Origin: Rhynchospora pubera
Lineage: Eukaryota > Streptophyta > Magnoliopsida > Poales > Cyperaceae
NCBI GenBank assembly: GCA_028095005.1
Contig: CM051460.1
Coordinates: 149,043,461 to 149,107,460, forward strand
DNA: 64,000 bases
Direction: 5' to 3'
The translations under genes were made by a program, and so were the position numbers. Every line of letters begins with the position of its first letter. Position 1 is the first letter of the stretch. Shown here piece after piece: positions 60,108-64,000 of the stretch. Under the pieces are notes generated by a model. It saw nothing but the letters and a program-made list of their open reading frames with translations. It made no database searches and was not told the origin of the DNA.

Positions 60108-63100
60108 ATGTTGGACCTGGTGAAGATCTCAGATCTCCCTAATAGGCCTCACTCGGTGAGGATACAAGTCAGAATAATCAGAGTCTGGGCTGCAAAAGGC
60201 CCAGATAATCCAGCCATCTGGTATTATGCAGCTATTATAATGGACAAACATGTATGGTTTTGTACTTCTTATTTACTCCATATTATGCACATATTGTAGC
60301 TTATTTCAGTTATTGATAGTGATTTATGTCAACATCTATCACTCCAGAACGGTGTTATAGAAGCCAGGATACCGAAGGATCAGCACCAGCGAGTCTCAAG
60401 GTTATTAGAGGAAGGTCGTCTCTGTGAAATTGCAAAATTCTCTGTGAAGCCTGCTCCCAGACAGTACCATGCTGTCAAAGGAGATCATATCATCTCCTTT
60501 ACAAGACAAACTACTATCACACCACTTGCTGCTGCTAGCCTAGCAATACCAATGCATTACTTTGATATTCAACGATTGGATGCTGTGGGTACTGAAATCA
60601 CAGACACCAATAAAATGATAGGTATTTATTGGACCGTTTTTAGGCCTATTGTACATTGTCTTTCGTTACCGTTTTTTTTGACACCTTGCCTTGCTTTCTT
60701 TGGTGTTGTTTGATTGCAGATGTCATTGGCAGGATTGCTGGATTTAGTCCTGTTAGACCCGATACCGAGGCAGACCAGCGAAAGCCTGCACAGATGATCT
60801 ACCTAGCAGATGAAAGGTCCTCCTGCACACGATATATTTTTTCTCCATTACTATACATGCTATTCGATATCTTCTCCTTATCTATCTTTCGTTCCACTAA
60901 TATATCTCAAACATTGTCTTTTATCTTTGCAATCTGTAGAGGTTATATGCTTGAGGTCACGCTGTGGAGGCAGTTCGTCCCGTTATTTGATACAGAAAGA
61001 CTTCATGAGGAATCGAAAAATGCTCCTGTTGTTATTATCTGTGCTGCGGTTCAGATTAATGAATGGGATGGTTAGTTCTTTTTTCTGCTATAGATATCTG
61101 CTCTTCCGCGAAATTCATCTCATAAAAATTGTGCAAGTACAAATAGATTTTCAAAGTAAAATAGTACAAAACGTATCTTCCTCACTGATGTACATATCAT
61201 GGTAACTCATTTTATTTAGCCGCTCATCCATTCTGCCTATGCAGATATCTATAATGTGAAAGCCATCAGTTCAACAAGATTCTATTTTGACAAAACTATC
61301 CCAGAAATCGCACGCTTTGCTGCAAGGTATGTGATGCCTCCACAAATTACCCTCCTTACATTGCGTGATAAAAAAATATTTACCACAGAGCACATTTTTT
61401 CCATGCAGTTTACCACCAGACTTGCCACCGATCATACTCGACACTGAAGGTCCACCATATGATGGGGCACAAGTTAGAAGGGCTGTCCAACAGATTGAAC
61501 AGCTTGACCCGCAAGCAATCACGATTGTAGAATTTCTGGCTATTCCAGTTACCACGTACTCCGTAAGGATATTCCTATTTGTCAAACAAATTATATCTAC
61601 TTCTGTTCTTCGGGTTAACAAAAAAATCACCGCTTGCACCCACCATGGTATACACAGAAAATAACTCAGAGGACACTGTTCTGGCAATCGTTGCTCTGTG
61701 CTTTCAAATTGCTCAGTTCAATTATCTGATGCCACTCTCCTTTGCAGGACACTCTGTATAAATGTGTTGCGTCAATTACTGATCTCATCAACAGATATGA
61801 ATGGCACTACGACGCATGCAAAAAATGCACAAGTAGGTTAAGTAATAAGTACTGCTACAGATGCGCTGTGCGCAGGGATGACTTTATCGATTGGTACGTA
61901 TATACACTATATTAATAAATTAATTCTTACCTTCTATTGAACTTATTTGCAAATTTCTTTTTTTATTATTTCTGACAAGTCATTGTGTATGCTTGTATAA
62001 ATAGATGGAAAAAGAAAAAATATATTGTTTTTGCAAGGTGTTAATTTATGTCACGATTTATGTGATCATCGAACAGGCATCAAATGATGACTATTTTTCG
62101 TCATCAGTCATTCACCAATCTGATTTTCAAAACGAAATTCCATTCAAATTAAACCCATTAACAAAGGGAAAATAAAAAATGCACGATGATCAAAGGTAAA
62201 ACACAAACCTATTCTCATCGGCCATTCTTTAAGCAATGGGAACTACTAGAAGGGAAAAAAGGCAGAGCAAGTGTCAGTGGCATTTCAGTCTTAAATTTTA
62301 TAAATTACATTTTCACAATTATTGTATTATTTAAATTGGCCAAAAAGGTGAATGGCTATAATAATCATGATTTGAGGGGTATATGACCAATATTAGAGAA
62401 TAGAAGGGTATATGACTAATTACAGAAAATTTGGAGGATACATGGCTGATTTTCCCAATAAATAAATACACACACACACAAATACATCTATGTTCGAATT
62501 GACCATGAAATTAAAAAAGAAAATTCTGCCCTGCTGTCCTCATCGTATCTATCTTATTTGGACAGGTACAAACTTGAGCTTCGAGTGAAAGATCAGACAG
62601 GAACAGCAGTCTTCACAGCGCTTGGAAAAGTCGCAAAAATTATTATTGGTGCTGACGTCAAAGCGATGGTCAAAGAGCAGGACACAACAGATGATGATGT
62701 GCCAAAACAAATCCTAGAAATTATTGGAAAAGCATATCAGTTCACTGTTCTTCCAAAGGAATCAACAAAATTTGAAGGCGTCAGAATGAACACTATTATC
62801 CGTGTAGATGCAGTCCCTCCAAGCAGCACACTCTTTATCCAAACTGACCATCAGGATCTGCCTCCTTTGCTTGCCCACCCAACAGGAGCAACAACAAGGT
62901 GAGCCATGCTTTACTCAGCAATGCACAAAATCTATCCTTAATATTTGTGTACCGCATCAGCACTCCCATGTTATATTTGCATATCTATTCTCATAATTAT
63001 CTCGATGATATTCCATTGTTGTTGCAGCAAAGCTCTCTCTGATGACGTTATCTCACTTGGGCCAGCTCAGTCACCGCAACAACTGCCAGGATCCACCCCT

Positions 63101-63745
63101 CCTACACCACCTCCGCCGCTGAACATCACCACTCCAGTCACAGACAAGCATCAACCCTCACCAGATACAAAAGGGTTCTTCTATTAAATTATACAATTTA
63201 CTTATCTTGTATTTACTTTGTTACTCATCGTTTCACAAAAATATACCTCTTTAGCCAAAAAAAAAAAGAAAAACACAGCAAATTAAATACATGTATCGTT
63301 TAGTAAAGAGTGCTCATCTCATGCAGCAAAGAACCTGCACATCAGGAACAACACAATCCACCATCCAGCACTGTTAGGAAGAGACTCTTTTCAGAAACAG
63401 AAACAATCAACCTGAAAAGGTAAACATTTGTCACCAACAATAGTTTTGCTCTTCTATTTTTCATTCACTCATCCAGTCTCTCACACAGATATCATCGCCA
63501 ATAAAATGTCTTTTTTTTAGTGAGGAACCTGCTCAGCACAGACCTCTCACAATGCATGGGCCACACGGTGCTCCTGATGAAACTACAAAGGAATCGTTGT
63601 CACCTGAATCTGTTGAGTTCACTCTGCACAAAACTCAATCCAGGTACTAAACAAAACAAGAACATTTCATTTTATGGCCTCATTTCATGTTATCAAACAT
63701 TTAACTCCATGACAAAAATATGTTAATTGCAGCCATGTTCCTTAG
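60108..63745 (+). CDS. RPA70-like single-strand DNA-binding protein of the Helitron (12 exons, 578 aa)
   Basis: Exons 60108-60251, 60348-60621, 60720-60816, 60940-61070, 61245-61326, 61409-61562, 61748-61893, 62566-62898, 63028-63174, 63327-63419, 63521-63643 and 63733-63745 all have GT/AG borders and consistent phase. The start MLDLVKISDLPNRPHSVRIQVRIIRVW is typical of plant replication protein A1 OB-fold DBD-A. DBD-B follows (DVIGRIAGFSPVR, YMLEVTLWRQF, PVVIICAAVQINEWD). DBD-C has a C4 zinc site CKKC ... CYRC in YEWHYDACKKC. A Ser/Pro/Gln-rich tail (PPTPPPPLNIT) ends the protein. Host RPA1 begins with an extra RPA70N domain that is lacking here, as in Helitron-borne RPA. It would coat single-stranded DNA during transposition. 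Confidence 0.9.
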
Positions 63746-64000
63746 GAGCTCCCGCTCATGGAAAGAAAAATCGTATTTTGTGTGTATAGTTTCATCGCCG
63801 TGGATCTCAGCTCAGTTAGTCATATTTTGTTGTTAGTACTCCATAGGCGCCTCTTTTGTGTCTTTGATCCTGTGTTAGTCTTTCTTCCTGTCATGCAAAA
63901 AAAAAAAATTTCTGCTCCAGAGAAACGGACTTCTATCGATCCTCCTCTGGTGAAATTATAGGAGATCAACTGGTCAGGATGGTACACTTCTCAACATCCT
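63746..64000 (+). other. Helitron 3' flank, incomplete
   Basis: Downstream of the RPA stop. No palindrome followed by CTRR was found, so the 3' end must be further right, or this is ordinary UTR. Confidence 0.4.

Larger units (their letters stand above)
53000..64000 (+). mobile_element. Helitron with RepHel and RPA genes, ends not fixed
   Basis: Both proteins of a plant autonomous Helitron lie on one strand without nonsense or frame lesions: RepHel (55212-59948) and an RPA70-like protein (60108-63745). The left limit is set only where a pyrimidine-rich leader similar in style to the element's introns begins; the true 5' TC end was not identified. After the RPA stop at 63745 no 3' hairpin plus CTRR was found before base 64000, so the element very probably continues beyond the window. 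Helitrons move by rolling-circle replication and insert between A and T without duplication. Confidence 0.85.

Overview
The window is eudicot nuclear DNA: AT-rich, with intron-split plant genes and layered plant transposons. No organelle, bacterial or viral-genome organisation is visible, and the species cannot be named from the sequence alone.

Three host genes are well supported. (1) A NIPA-type magnesium transporter on the minus strand (coding exons 7876 down to 4301, 8 exons, 348 aa). (2) A G3BP-like NTF2 + RRM + RGG stress-granule protein on the plus strand (28339-34615, 9 exons, 499 aa). (3) A chloroplast DnaJ20/DJC26-type J-protein on the plus strand (49016-50319, 2 exons, 196 aa). Two minus-strand zones (about 41.4-43.3 kb and 44.1-46.25 kb) have good splice-site chains but only very short reading frames; they look like non-coding or micro-peptide transcripts.

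The rest is mostly transposons, many resolvable to exact ends with target-site duplications (TSDs). From left to right: a Ty1/copia element cut by the window start and carrying two coding lesions (1-4101); a Mutator-like MITE with a 9-bp TSD (9684-10086); two tRNA-derived SINE copies with 14- and 12-bp TSDs (10383-10523, 11635-11776); two small foldback elements (10211-10346, 10847-11014); a probable non-autonomous Helitron (11830-12350); a 1.64-kb solo LTR (12652-14290); a foldback MITE (14301-14534); an 11.2-kb Angela/BARE-like LTR retrotransposon with nearly identical LTRs but a decayed interior (14542-25703), whose 5' LTR is split by a 1.46-kb solo LTR (15548-17003); further MULE-like MITEs at 26.2, 33.2, 39.4 and 50.6 kb; and a hAT element (35462-38223) split by a second copy of the 1.6-kb solo LTR type (36524-38124).

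The last 11 kb is the most notable region: a large Helitron with apparently intact coding capacity. A RepHel protein (Y2-type Rep domain plus PIF1-like helicase; exons 55212-59948) is followed on the same strand by a 12-exon RPA70-like single-strand DNA-binding protein (60108-63745). Together they supply nicking/joining, unwinding and strand protection for rolling-circle transposition. The 2.5 kb upstream is strikingly pyrimidine-rich on the plus strand. Neither terminus of this Helitron could be fixed.

Gene coordinates were set by hand from splice consensus, phase agreement and family knowledge. Element ends were set from terminal motifs and TSDs. No database search was run.
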